Assembly: GCF_000234665.1 (NCBI RefSeq)
Contig: NC_018322.1
Location: 62,001-126,000 of the forward strand
Source of the DNA: Leishmania mexicana MHOM/GT/2001/U1103
Lineage: Eukaryota; Euglenozoa; Kinetoplastea; Trypanosomatida; Trypanosomatidae
Length of the DNA stretch: 64,000 bases
Direction of reading: 5' to 3'
In this document: in pieces, positions 24,796-36,869 of the stretch
Position numbering within the stretch: the first letter of the stretch is position 1
How the letters are laid out: each line of letters begins with the position of its first letter
The notes under the pieces: model-generated
Seen by the model: the letters and a program-made list of their open reading frames with translations, nothing else
What the model was told of the DNA's origin: nothing
Database searches by the model: none
Translations under genes and position numbers: made by a program

Positions 24796-27700
24796 CTTCC
24801 TTTTGCGGGAAAGAGAAAATCCTATTCCGCTCCTGTCCTCGCGTGTTTCGCCGCGTCACTTTGTGCGCTGTGCCGCTGTGCGTGTCGGCGACTCTGCTTT
24901 GTTGCCTCGTCCGCCTTCTAGAGGAAAGTAACGACAGCAAGTCCTGTCGAGTAATACAGACACACGGGTCAAGGGCTGACGGGCGGGGAGAGAAGGATGG
25001 AACGGGGTGCGGGGTGGGGTGGGGCTGCAAAAGAAAAAAATGAAAAACGGAAAGAGATGGAGAACCGAGAGAGTACGCGAGCCGATAGAGTCGACTATAT
25101 TCGCACTACTTCCGCACCGTCAGAAAAAGGACACTGTCACGTCGACTCACTCACGCATGCACAAGCCCGGCCTTCGCACCCCTGTCTCACCGCGCGCTAT
25201 GCCACCTAATGCACACAGGTGTAAAAACACTCAGGCAAGCAGGTGCAGGGCGCCCAATCTGCCAGAAGGATACGCACCTGCGCAGCTTCAATGCCGGTAG
25301 AGATGAATGCAGCAGGCTTGGAGCGGTGAAGGGAAGAAGAGGACTTGAGGGGTGGGCCTGGAGTGCGCGGGGAGGGGACGATCAAGACGGACCGAAAGGG
25401 AAAAATAAAGGGGCAGAGGCGGCCCCAAACGGCGCGACGGATGTCCGTTACGACAACACCGTTAAAAGCGGGAGGAGAACAGAGAGACCGCGTGGACAGA
25501 AGAAACGTAGCGGGAGAGCACGCGAGCAGGGCAAAACACGGAGACGCGCAGGGAAGAGAAAAATCGATGTAACAGAAAAAACAGACACACACGAAGAAAC
25601 ACAAGCGGGCACGCGGAGCGAGAGACGACCACGAGACAAGCACCAGACACACACACGCGCAAAAAAAAAGAAAAAGTGACCAGCAGCAAGCAGACGAATT
25701 CACGGGAGAAGGACGGCACGTTGCGTTGTGGACAGATCTCGAACAGGAACAACAACACGGGAGACCAACGCAAAGAAAAGAGAAGATGGGTGGAGAAGTG
25801 TTCAGAGGACGTTACAGAGTTGCTCTGTGATGCAAGCACACACGTAAAATATAAAATAAAAAAAAACAACGAAACTAAAAACAAAAACAGACACACAAGG
25901 CAGTTTAGCACAACGTATAAAGCACTAATAAACCTCAAACACGTACGCGAGGCGGCAGAACGGGGGAGGGGGGGGGGGCAGCGCGCGCGCGGAAGAGTGT
26001 CGGGAAGAACCACAACAACAAAACAAAAAAATGAGTAACAGAAGCCACTAGGAAAGAAAAAAAGAAAACGTAAGGAAAGTTCGAGAGTGTGAGTGAGAGA
26101 GTGAGTTCAAACAACAAAAGCCAGGAGAGACGAGCAGATCAACGTACACTGTAGAATGGAAACGAAGACGAAAATAAATATTTAAATATACAAGACAGGA
26201 CTCACGCAGAAGAACAGGCTAAATATGAAAAAGTGAAGGGAGAATAGAGATGTGTAGTAGTGATAACGAGGCGTGCGTGCGTGTGCGTGTGTGGGGGGGG
26301 GTATCTGTGGAGGGGGGAGAGGCAGGTATCGAGGAAGGGCGGGCTTGGACTAACGGATGTACGCAACGGCAAAACAAAACACGGACAAAGAATTAGAGAT
26401 GATGGAGGTGGAGAAGAGGAAAAAAAAGAGAGAATAACAATAGCAAATGATGGGCCAAATGAGCTACAAAACTCGAAACTCTTTGTTATTCTGATCTTTG
26501 TGTTGTATCGGTGCGTAGTCCCCACTGTTGGCGGCTGCTGGTTCCCTCAGCTGTTCGCGTCGTTCAATCACAAGAAAGCACGCGGCAGTCAGGAGGAGGC
26601 GCGCGTCTTTGTGAAAAATCAGGTGAATGGTCGCCGCTCCTTGGGACTTGGTATCCGGGGGCGTTGGGAGTAGGACGTGTAACGAGGCAAACACGCCTGC
26701 GCACAACCCCACTTTCCTCTTCCCGTTACGAAGAAGAGCGAGAAGGAGATTGCAAAGTGCAGGTTTATTCGTGTATGCGTGTGTCCTTGTTGCGGTCCTT
26801 GCTGTGTGCACGCCAGACCACACTCGCAGCAGTTGCGTGTTGGGTGGTTATGTCTGCAATCCCTTCCTGTCCCTAAAAAATTCCACGAACGGGTACAAGC
26901 GTGGAAGGCAGAGAGAGGGGGAGAGGGGGGAGGGAAGCAAACCTCTGCTTCTTCTTCGTTGCTCGTTGTGCGTCCAACCGATATCGCGCGTTCTCCACCG
27001 GATGGCCACCTTTTCTTTTCTTTTTTCGCTTCGTTGCTTCGCGTTCGTGGGTGGCGGATAGTCTTCCGATTCCTTTTTTTTTCGCCTGTCAACGATCAAC
27101 GCCCCGGCGCAACAAAAGACACCAAAGAAAGGCAAAGAAAAAAAGGTCTCCAGAGAAAAATGCCTGGTGAAGACAAACAGCGGCAACGGCAAAGAGGAGA
27201 GGGCAGTGAGATGAGCTCCCGGAGGAAAGGCGAAGGCAGTACAATAAAAACACACGAAACGGGGAAACACAAACCCTGAAAGTAAAAGAAATACGCCAGC
27301 AACGAAATACGGGAAGTGGGAGGGAAAGTGGTCGAGAAGAGCGAAGCAAAGATATATATATATAGATAGATATAGATAGGTACGGCTATAAAAACACACA
27401 ACACAACACAAAGCAAAGAAAGAAAAAAACGGCGAAGGTGAGGAGAAGAACAGAGGCAAGCGCAAGGGCGAGAGAGCTGGGAGCGAGAGCAAGCAAGGCA
27501 AGAGCAGAGGCGAAGAATATATATATATATATACACCGGTCTATATATATATATACGTACAGCTACAGATGTACGGCTCCCTACACTTTGCCGCTCAGAG
27601 ACAGAGAGACGAAAAAAAAGGAGGACAGGTGTGTCTGTCTTACGAAGGATGAGGAAATTTGCAAAGAGCAAACCTTGTGCAGCGAAAAAAAAGGGGACGA

Positions 27701-30700
27701 TGGCGGGGGAGAACTCAGAGACAGGGCGAAAAAAACAACCCGCACGGAAGAGGAAACGGAGGGAGGGAGGGAGGAAGGGGAGGAGAGGGGAGGGGCACAC
27801 CAGGGGGTAGAGGAGAGGGTACTTTGGCTTTATAATCAAGAAGACAAGCAAAATGCACACACGGAGAGGGAGAGCTATAGAAAAAAAAGGTGCGAAAGTC
27901 TGGTACAAGGCGCGTTCAAGACCCAGGAGTTCCCCAAAGACACACGCACGCGAGGGACAGAGAGTTGTGCGTGCGTGTGTGCGCGTGTGTGGGTGCTGTG
28001 TTTCACTGAAAAAAAATGAAATCAAAAGGCAATCGATAAAGAGTTGCGTTGGGAAGGAGAAGGAGAGAAAGCGTGAAACTTTTTTTTTGAAAAATGGTGA
28101 AAACAAAGAGGCGCAGAAGCCAGCTGGCCTTTACAGTATGCGGCGATACGCGAAAGCAGACGGGGGGGGGGGGTAATAAGAGCAGAGGAAGGGAGAACGA
28201 CTAGCACAGAGCGGACAGGCGACAGGGCGAGGAAGAAAAGAAGAAAGGGAAGGGCCCCAACAACGAAAAAAAAAAGTGGCACCCCAGCAGACAAGATTTG
28301 AAAAAGGAGACAGCAGAAGTGCTGGACCCGTGAATAGAGACGCACGTGAGAGGAGATAGTTTATATATATATATATGTGTGTATGTATATATAAAAGACA
28401 CGGTATGCACAGGGCACGGCAAGGTGATCGGCCACGGAGGAGTGAGGGAGGGGGGGCCTGAAGAGAATGATAGTGATGATGTGGTGGAGGGAGGGAGGGG
28501 GGGCGGTGACACAGACAAAAAAGGGTAAGGTGAAGCGAACCCGGTATATGCTGTTGTTTGTAAGTAAACGTACTACTAGGATGTGTGTGCGTGTGTATAG
28601 AGATTACGGAATGAGAGGTAAAGGGAGAAAGAGATACAAGTCCTCCTCCTCCGATGATAATGAGGATGGGATGGGGGGAGAGGGGGGAGAGGGGCGGGGG
28701 GATGTGAGAGCCACGGCACACACACACACACGATCACACAAGGCCCAGATAAAGAGTAAAAGGAACAGGCGATAAACAAGAATATGTATGTATCTGTGCG
28801 TACCTTATCTTTTTTTCTGTTTTTTTTCTCTCTGTGTGTGTGTCTCTGTGTGTATGTGTTTGATTTTGGACGGCTTCTTTCGCGTGCGTTCTTCCGTCGG
28901 AGGTTATCTACACTGGCGGGGCGTGGGTGGACTGGCGTCGTAAGCCACTCGCGTACTGGCAGCTCACAGGGTAATATCGTGAGATGAGGAAGAGGGAGAG
29001 TGGGCGGAACAGACAAGAGAAAAATAAATGAGCTACAGGCGCAAGACGGAAGAGATGAAGAAACAACGGCAAAGGAAGATCTGCGGAGGGTCGGTTAGTG
29101 GGGGAGGAGGAGGAGGAGGGGGAGGGAGAGTGAAAGATAAGGTGTCAAGGAAGGGGCGAAAAAAAAACAAGAAGGTAAAGATGTGGATCCCAATAAGAAA
29201 AAAATAAACAAAATCCATAAAAAGTTTGAAGACACCGAAGCAAGTGAGGTATGAGTCAAGGGTGGTGTAAAAGGAGAAATAGGTCGAAGGCTGGAAAATG
29301 CAGAACGACCACAAAACGAGAAAGAGCAAGATCACGGGAGAGGTCCAAGGACGAGAATCGGAGGGGCAGAGAGAGGGAAGGGGGGCAGCCGAAAGAATAT
29401 CCCGAAATTCCACCCGAAAAGAGCGAAGAAATCGACCAGGGTGAATAGGAGCAATGAAGCTGGAGCACAAGAAGAAACCCAGGAGTACTGCAAAACAAAA
29501 GACGCGACCAGACGCATAGACACACACACACACACACACACCAGAGAGAGAGAGGTGGGATGCAGGGAGACGACACCAAGCGAAAAAAAAAGCTTGCAGG
29601 CTAACACTGAGGGAAGCAACTAAAAAAAAAATAAAAAATAAAAACAGTAGCGGAGAAGGACAAGGAAGAGGAGAGAACACAAACCACCGAGTCCACGAAA
29701 AAAAACGAAGAAAAAAGGTGCAGGGAGGGAAACAAGGACGAGGTCAAGAAATAAATAAATAAATACAAAGGTTTTTGAGTACAGAAACCGCACACAAAAA
29801 CGTAAGCAAAGAAATGCATAAACAGAAGCTGAGGAAAACGAAAAATAGGAGAAGGGAGGAGAGGGCAGGGGAGGGCAGAAGTGCAGCGGAGGCGGAGAGG
29901 AAGGAAACACAGGTACACAGAGCTACCGCTCACACATAAAACGAAGCCAAAAGAAAAAGAAGCTAGGAACTAAGGAACAACAAAATGTAAAAGTGGTGGG
30001 TCAGGAAAGACAAGTTAAACAAAAACGAAAAAAAAGATGATGGATGAACTCCGGAGAGAAGCGGGAGACGGTGACGAGCAAGGGAGAGCGAGAAGTGTTT
30101 GAGTGCGTTACATGCAGTGGTTTCCTTTTCTGCTTGCCCTTCTTCTTGTGTGTTTGCCTTTCCCGTCCTGTTATTGCTGCCTGTTTCGCCTTTTCCGTTG
30201 TCTTTCTTGATTACGTATCTTTCTTTCCTTGTGCGTCCGTCTTCGTTTTCTTTTTTTCTGTCTGCTTTGTGCGTGCTGTTATCCTTGCATTGTTTGCGGG
30301 GAAGAGGAGGATGGGGAAAGGGGGTCGTATGTTGTTGCCTAACACAGTCAAACAACACAACGGACGGAAACAGGAACGTGAGTGGCGGTGACCACCGCAC
30401 TACCACCGAAAAAAAAAGAGCACGCAAAAGTAAATAAACGCGGCAACCTCGTTAGAAAGACGGCACGGAAGAAGTGAGTTCCGTCCTCGTAAAGCGCACA
30501 CAGAGAGAGAGATCTGGCGAGGTGGCGGGAAGGGAGAAGGGAGAATCGGATCAAGGCACAGCACCTCTTTTCTGTACTTGCTTCTGATGCTGAGTCTTTC
30601 TAACAGCTGCACAAAACTCGCTAGCTTCCGAAACCGTTATGATTCCACCCCTTCTTCGCTGTTTTCGCCCTGCTTCGTGGTGCTCTGTTGACCGTTTTTT

Positions 30701-31729
30701 CGTGCACTGGCGTGACAAGCACAAATCCGCGAACCCTTCGACTTTGCTCCTCTCACCACGGATGTCCTTTCCTTTTTCTTTCCCTGTGCCCGGAGAAGAG
30801 TTCGACTGATCGCCTCCTCCTCTTCCTCGCTACTTCCTCCGCAGCGTACCGTGTTCTTCACCCCTTTTTCTCTGCTTGATGCGCGTTGCTTCGACTTGTC
30901 TTACGTCTGGCAGTCGTCGAGAGAGCTTGCTTGTTCGGTTGCGTTGGCGGTGCGGTAGGCTCTTTTTTTTCGGTCGGCTGTCTGTGCGTGCTTTCTTCTG
31001 GGGGTGTTCAGCGGCTGGGGTAGAGATGAGCGTGTCTTCGTGTTGGCAACTGTAGATTGGCTTTCCTTTTTGCCTTTTTCGTTTGGAAGGGAGTGAAACC
31101 ACACCGAGGAGGGCAGAGACTGGCGCCGAATCACTCCAGAGTCTTTCCGTTGGTGTGCGCCCCGGCTTTGCTGTGGCAGGTGTCGCAGGAGGTGACGTGT
31201 GCGCACCCGTGTCCGCGTGCAGCGTGTATGTCGTTCTTATAGGGGGTGGAGTCGGAGTGAAAGCGAAATGTACCGCACCGATGCGCCTCAGTAGATAATC
31301 CAGCAATGTCCCGCTCCTGTCCTGACACTCGCGATGCGGTAGCTTTGGTGCAGTTGGTGCTTGTCGTTGTTTTCGTTCCGTGAGACCTGCTACCTGTCCG
31401 TGTTTCTTGTTGTGGAGTGGCAAGAAAAAAGAAGGGGGCTACCGTGTGTCCTGCAACGTGACGTAACTGTCGATTTTCTGATGAGAAGAGGATAGGCTTT
31501 GAATGGATGGAAGGGGGAGGGGCATGGAGAGCCAAGAGCACGCCACTTGGGACATCAACGTGGTTCGCATACAGGACTGGCATAACCTTTACCGCCTCAT
31601 AGCACAGTTGAGAGAGAAGCATTTTGCACTAGCTTCAGGTAGTCGGTAGTCTTGTGGAGGACTCCCACCATCGAGGCCGGGAGATACGGCAGCTGCCAGT
31701 GCCTGTCTTGTTCTCTTCGTTTTTTTTTA
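24796..31729. other. long 3' flank of the mutase gene (distal part), no gene seen
   Basis: Purine-rich plus strand with TA repeats at about 27352-27367, 27519-27556 and 28361-28392, and frequent GGGAGGGAGGG patches. A less biased patch covers about 26500-26870. From about 30100 to 31630 the composition changes and an open frame of 197 codons occurs at 30830-31423 minus, but it uses A- and T-ending codons heavily and shows no domain, so I do not call it. There is no RNA gene that I can support. Confidence 0.55.
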
Positions 31730-33430
31730 GGAATGGCCACCCCCCGTGTGCCGCCGTAGTAGCGAGGCACCATCCGTGACTACTCGACGCCCCCTGCGCG
31801 AGCTCCTCTGCCTGTGCGCGCCAGCGCAGAAACATAAGCCCGAGGGCCCCACCTCCTTGTGGCAGCACAGCGCCTTGTGCGTGGAAGCTTCTCTCCGATG
31901 GCTCACGTGCTCCTTCCGCCGGCAACTCCTCCCCATCTTCGCTGGTCGGAGCGCGAAGCCGAGGCAGCGCATAACCTAGAAACGATGGGGAGAGAGGGGC
32001 ATTTTTGACGGCTGGCACCGACGCCGGGGACGGGGTCGGGTGCCTACCCGGGCGGTGGCAGGAATGGGTCGGGCAGTCCAAACGGCTTGCGGAAAAACGG
32101 GAAGTGGGGGACGCCGAACGCGACCTTTGCAGTGTCGGTGTCGGGAATTCCGTGACGTCGATGTTCTTCTTTCAGACCCAGGAGACACCGCAGCTCCTCG
32201 GGGGACTCTTCGCTGCAGTGATCACGCACCCACGGCGCGGCTTTTGCAGGATCGCCGACGCCGTTGGATGCGTGCGAGGTGGACCGTGAGCGGAGCAGGC
32301 CCGGTAAAGGTGCCGGGGCATATGGTGCGCTGTGGCGTTTTGAAGTAGGGGAGCTTCAGCGTCCTAGGTGCCCCATTCTCTATGAAGACGCCTGTGCGGT
32401 GTTGCAGGTGGTGCTTTTATGCACCTCATAGCACCTCAAATTGCGAGCGATAGGTGGCTGAGCACAGCTGGTAGCAAAATGGGAACTCTGTGTCCGGGGT
32501 GGACTCGGCGCTGGCGCGGGGGCTGCAGATTTAGGGGAGATGATGATGGTCGGGGATGCGAGCATGTTTCCCTGCCTGGTGTGCCCTCAGTGCGCCAGTG
32601 CTTTAGTAGACCCGGGGGCAGTGGGGGCGGGCATGGCGTGCATCTATCTTAATGGCACGGCGTTTTGCCAGGCCCTGTGCAACTTCACCGTCTGCGGCCA
32701 CAAGGACAGGGTGTGCCGAACGGCGGCGTACGCCAATGCAAAAACGCACCATGGGCATCCCACAGGCGGGGCATAGCGTACGGTCGGGATGAGTGACAGA
32801 TGGGTCCGCAACGGAGAGGAACGTGTCTAAGGGGCGCCGGATCGTACTACCGTCCACCTCCGGGAAGAAGGGGTCACAGCAGCGGGGATGCACTGTTTGG
32901 CAGTGTCGGTGGATCCAATACTTGCAGTACACCTGGGGGCAATAGTGGCACCTCCAGCAGCGGCCCACGGGTCGGAAGTGGGGGGAGGGGAGGCGGTGCT
33001 CGGGCCTCGGATCTGGCGGGAGCATGGGGCGGGGGCAGAGTGCCGCGAAAACATTCGCAGTGACGGAAGTAAGCTTCAGGCAGCACGGTGTGGACACAGA
33101 GCGGACACTGCCAACATTGAGGTGTTCTTCGGCAGCGGAGTGGATTGCCAGGAAGCGTCTGTACAAGCCCTGTGGCGTCTGGTGCGTCTCGTCAAAGTAC
33201 GCACACACGCCTGTGTTGCGCACGTGCGCGGCCTTCTCGCTTTCGCAGGCATACCAAAGAAATGGGCAGAACACGAGAAGAAATCAAAAAACGGAGACGA
33301 GCAGGCGAGCCTGCATCAAAGATTCCATGGGAAGGGGTGGGGGGAGGGAAGAGCGTCGAACCACAGCGATCTACAGACGAGCACGCATCGCAGAAAGTGC
33401 AAAACAGCCCGTTAGTGCAGAGCCGATCAT
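31721..33430 (-). mobile_element. degenerate retroposon or zinc-finger gene remnant with four decayed CCHH fingers
   Basis: A GC-rich block of about 1.7 kb. Minus-strand reading shows four related units. Finger A, CPLC-x11-H, is at about 33110-33057. Finger B, CHYC-x11-H-x4-H ending HCQTVHP, is at about 32951-32886. Finger C, CPAC-x16-H ending SAHP with the first His now Arg, is at about 32778-32705. Finger D, at about 32635-32560, contains HCPRVY, a stop codon, then STGALRAHQAGKH, with its first Cys now Arg. A lies in a different frame from B-D, so frameshift and nonsense damage are both visible. A run of eight A on the minus strand at about 31721-31728 could be the tail. C2H2 fingers occur in trypanosomatid non-LTR elements (C-terminal in L1Tc/ingi, N-terminal in SLACS/CZAR), which supports a DIRE-type fossil. 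No RT domain is recognisable here. Confidence 0.5.
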
Positions 33431-33524
33431 CTAGCAGGGCACTGACGACATCTCCGCTTTGCTATCCCTGGCCACTCTCGAAGCAGGTATTTTCCCCAAA
33501 ACTACCTATTGCTCCACAAAAATT

Positions 33525-34054
33525 AGCGCAACTCCACTCGGCACCCCTCTGGCCCGTCACAGGCCCCCCCCACCCACCTACACCGGCGTGTGGTGCGAGG
33601 CATCCGTAGAAAAACACACGTAGTACACCAAATGCGCCGGCTCGGTCATCTGAGCACGGCCTGCGCCTCAATCTCCGCCCACCACCCCGCGCCTCACAGC
33701 CGCTTCCCTCACCAGCGGGCAGTGTCACCGCCGTGGGTGAGACGTACGCTCGAGTCACGTGGGCACGCTGCCCATCATGTGGACGGCACAGACCTGTTCA
33801 CAGTCGCAGGTCGCCCCGACGCACCGCCGTCCAGGGCACGACCGCCGACGTCAGCAGGGATGCGTCGCACTCGCCACCCCTCTACGTCGTAGGCACCTGG
33901 CCCTGTCACCACCCGAAGTGGTTCGGCATGTGGCAGGGATATAGGAGGGCTGCGCTGGCTTCCCCCCAGACCCACACACAGAGAGAGTGCGGGGGTCGCT
34001 GGGGCCCTGAGATGCCACGCGCCGAGGTGTGTGTCCCTCCCCTGTCGTGAGGGG
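33525..34054 (-). mobile_element. SIDER2-like degenerate retroposon, copy 2
   Basis: About 530 bp. Its minus-strand 5' end is CCCCTCACGACAGGGGAGGG (34054 downward). It is nearly identical to copy 3 (52779-53346, opposite orientation), including the distal third that copy 1 has diverged in, and identical to copy 1 over about 340 nt. It lies about 1.34 kb downstream of the mutase stop in sense orientation, hence probably in that 3' UTR, and directly abuts the zinc-finger remnant. No A-tail is obvious, so the 3' boundary near 33525 is approximate. Confidence 0.78.
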
Positions 34055-35390
34055 CTCAAAGCAGGTCGGGAAGGAGCATCCTCAGCCTCCTCTTTCATCG
34101 TGTGCTCTTGTCTCCTCCTTGCTGTGCCTCTTCGCCTTTGCACATCTTTACGAGAACGGCGGGAGTTGAAAGAGTCAGCTGTGCATGCGGCCTACCACTC
34201 AAGAGGCCCCCGAACAGGGGGCGACGCCGCCTCTACATCTGCCCTCGCCCCCTTGCCATCAAGTAACGAGCGAAGGGTTGTTGGACGGAGTACAAGCCCC
34301 CCACCCACCCACCCGCCACCCGCGTCCCCCTCGTGCGCACGCATGTACGTACAAAAAAAAGGGAAAAGAAAACGGCGAGGCATCACGCCTGTCTCATCCA
34401 CAGGATGCACTCCGGTATGCGCGGTGTCCGTGCGCGCACGTTTGTCAGCGGCTCCACAAACAAGCGGCTGCGTGTATGTGCGTGTGTGTTGGGGGGGGGG
34501 GGGCGCAAGCGACGTGTAGTCCGCCGCGATACCAGCACGACACCACAGACGCGTGTATCAAGCCATCATCCTGGCCACAACGTCGTTTGACTGTCTTTCC
34601 ATCTCTCCTTCTCCCTCACGTCCCGGCCTTGATGATCCGAGTACCTGTACCCTCGTGCGAGTGGGCGTGTGCCTGCGTGATGCGCTGCGCGACCCTCTAC
34701 CGCTAACTCGGCCCCGCGTGTAGCCTGGGCAGATGCTGAGCCCCCTTCGCTGGCCCTAGCGTGCACGGCAGAGCAGCACGATGGCAGTGGGGTGGAGAGA
34801 TGGCAACAGTGCGCGTGCGTGCCCCTACTGCATGAGGCCCGCACGCAGGCACCCACACAGCGTGTGGAAGAGCTGTGAGCCATAAGACAAGGAGGCATGA
34901 ATACGCTGAAAGGTGAGAAATACCATGGACCCGGGACTCTCGTCGTGAAAAGCAGCGCACGAAATGTGGCCACGGTTGATGAGCAAAAAAAAGAAAAACA
35001 CGTAAAAGGCGGTGGGGAGCGGCGGGGTGCATGACACCGCGCCGTACAGACACACCATGCCACAGAGGGTCCGAGAGGGATGAGTTTCAACAGGTGAGTC
35101 GCTCCTTGTCGACGTTCTTGTCTTTCTTCACATTTCTTGGTGAAAAGCTGCAACGTGCGTCAAATGCCGTGCGTCTCTGCGCGCACGGGGTGAAGAAGGA
35201 CAGAGAAAGCGCGGTAGAGCCTCCTCTTCCTAGGCAGGCTCCCACTCCTCCTCTGACAACCGTGCAGCCGCGCTAGGCTTTTGTGTGTGCTGTGGCGATG
35301 GTGAAGGTCGTCGTACGGGGGCAGTGAAGCACGTGATAGGTGAAAGACGAATCCCTCGACATGCTTGCCCATGGCAGCCAACTTTGGCCT
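34055..35390. other. proximal 3' flank of the mutase gene
   Basis: 1.3 kb between the mutase stop and SIDER copy 2. Composition is mixed and rather GC-rich (about 34600-35350), with a run of 13 G at 34491-34503. No gene frame with suitable codon use is seen. It is probably the 3' UTR of the mutase. Confidence 0.5.
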
Positions 35391-36869
35391 CTACGAGGCC
35401 GTCGGCGCCAAAGTGCAGCGCATCTCACCGCGCTGGGTATTGGCCTTTTCTGGTTTATGCACGGTGTCCTCGTCAGTGCCGTGAAAGATGTGTCCCACTG
35501 CCTCGACGCCCTGCATCAGCGAGTGATCTTGATTCGCCACCTCGTACCGCCACGCGCCGAAGCGGCCCCGTGAATAGATCTGATACATGTCACGCAGCAC
35601 CGGCTGCACCTCCTCCAGCAGCTCGTTGCGGCCCACGAATGGGATCGGGTAGCCCTTCTTCTCAATGTGGTGCCAACGCGACACAATCTCGTCCTCTGGA
35701 CGAAGCAGCATCACCGTTCGAAGACCAGCAATGCAGTCCTCCACTATGGTGTCCACGTCGACGGGTTTGTACTGCACATTTTGGCTGACCTCCAGCAGGA
35801 TGCTCCAGTGCCCCTCCGGCGCGTTTGTGTCCGCGTAGCGCGAAAAGATCGTCGCGCGGTAGAACGGAATACCGTCGTCCGGGAAGTACAGCCAGCACGC
35901 CGTCTGCATCTCCGGCGGCGGGCACCCTTTCACGCCGATGCCGATGATGTGGGTGGAGCTGTAAACCATCTTGTCAGCAATCTCGCGAAGACGCGGCGCC
36001 TTGAGCGGCGACGCTGACGCGGTCTCCGCATCCTCTTCCACGCCGGCCGCCACGGCGAGCAGAAGATCATCTAGCGGCATGGTGGAGACAAGCGCGTCGT
36101 ACGACACCGTCTCGCCATTCGCCATTGTCAGTGTCTTCGTGATCGGGTTCACCTTGATGACACGGCACTGTGGCCCAAGCGTCTTGTGCGCCTCTGGGAT
36201 CATCTTCCAGACGGCCTTGTAGATGGCCCCGGTGCCGCCCGACTTTGGGAACCGGAAAGTGGCGTTGGGGCCCCAGCCAACGTCATCGCGCTTGAGCTGG
36301 ATGTTCTCCTTAATGCGCTCCACGTTCACAGCGGCCACGCGCTCCCCAACCCACTCCGTGCTCATCACATGCAGCGGCACTGCCCACACCTTAAAGTTGT
36401 ACGGGCGCATGAAAACCTTGGCGATGCCCTCGCCAAAATGGCGCGAGACATACTCGGCGAAGTTCTTTGGCTTCTCCTGCGCGGTGGCGGCACGGGCCGC
36501 CTCGGCCTCCTCGATGCCTTGCAGGCAAGTGTCCCGCACCTCGGGTGGGAGGCGGTGAATGTTGCTCTGAAACGGGTATGGCACCCAGGCGCCGGAGCAG
36601 CGCACCCACGACTCGCGCTGGAGCGTGTTCCAGTCAGAGATGGCGAGGTTCATGACATCGTCAAAGTACGCGTAGTGGGAAAAGATGATGTGGCCACCCA
36701 TGTCCCATAGGAAGCCTCTTTCGTCAAGGATACTGCGCGAGAGGCCGCCAGGGACGGCGCCGCCGTCGTAGAGATGAAAGTTGGGGTGCTTGAGCTCCAC
36801 CAAACGCACTGCAGCGCCGAGGCCGGTGGGGCCGGCGCCGATAATGACCACCTTCTTGTCAGCGCTCAT
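35391..36869 (-). CDS. GLF: UDP-galactopyranose mutase
   Basis: 492 aa flavoenzyme interconverting UDP-galactopyranose and UDP-galactofuranose, the donor for galactofuranose in Leishmania lipophosphoglycan and glycoinositolphospholipids. The N-terminal FAD-binding Rossmann motif VVIIGAGPTGLG sits at residues 7-18. Further family marks are PGGLSRS, the histidine-bearing loop GGHIIFSHY, and the C-terminal FAD-contacting segment RGRFGAWRYE from 434. The length fits the eukaryotic type (about 490-510 aa) rather than the shorter bacterial type. The protein ends in a short extension, ANTQRGEMRC onward. No signal peptide is present, so it should be cytosolic. The start is the first Met, immediately before the Rossmann strand, with a good splice acceptor 112 nt upstream. 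The next gene upstream is AHA1; the 3' flank is very long. Confidence 0.97.
   Translation of the reverse strand: MSADKKVVIIGAGPTGLGAAVRLVELKHPNFHLYDGGAVPGGLSRSILDERGFLWDMGGHIIFSHYAYFDDVMNLAISDWNTLQRESWVRCSGAWVPYPFQSNIHRLPPEVRDTCLQGIEEAEAARAATAQEKPKNFAEYVSRHFGEGIAKVFMRPYNFKVWAVPLHVMSTEWVGERVAAVNVERIKENIQLKRDDVGWGPNATFRFPKSGGTGAIYKAVWKMIPEAHKTLGPQCRVIKVNPITKTLTMANGETVSYDALVSTMPLDDLLLAVAAGVEEDAETASASPLKAPRLREIADKMVYSSTHIIGIGVKGCPPPEMQTACWLYFPDDGIPFYRATIFSRYADTNAPEGHWSILLEVSQNVQYKPVDVDTIVEDCIAGLRTVMLLRPEDEIVSRWHHIEKKGYPIPFVGRNELLEEVQPVLRDMYQIYSRGRFGAWRYEVANQDHSLMQGVEAVGHIFHGTDEDTVHKPEKANTQRGEMRCTLAPTAS

Noticed and set aside
27096..28106. 336-codon minus-strand open frame
   Set aside because: Same pyrimidine-bias artefact, including Tyr-Ile runs from TA repeats.
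30830..31423. 197-codon basic protein on the minus strand
   Set aside because: Looks less biased than other spurious frames, but codons mostly end in A or T, unlike genes here, and no motif is found.
32540..32776. plus-strand frame with CLVCPQC
   Set aside because: Cys-rich by overlap with finger D on the other strand; no repeated finger spacing in this frame.
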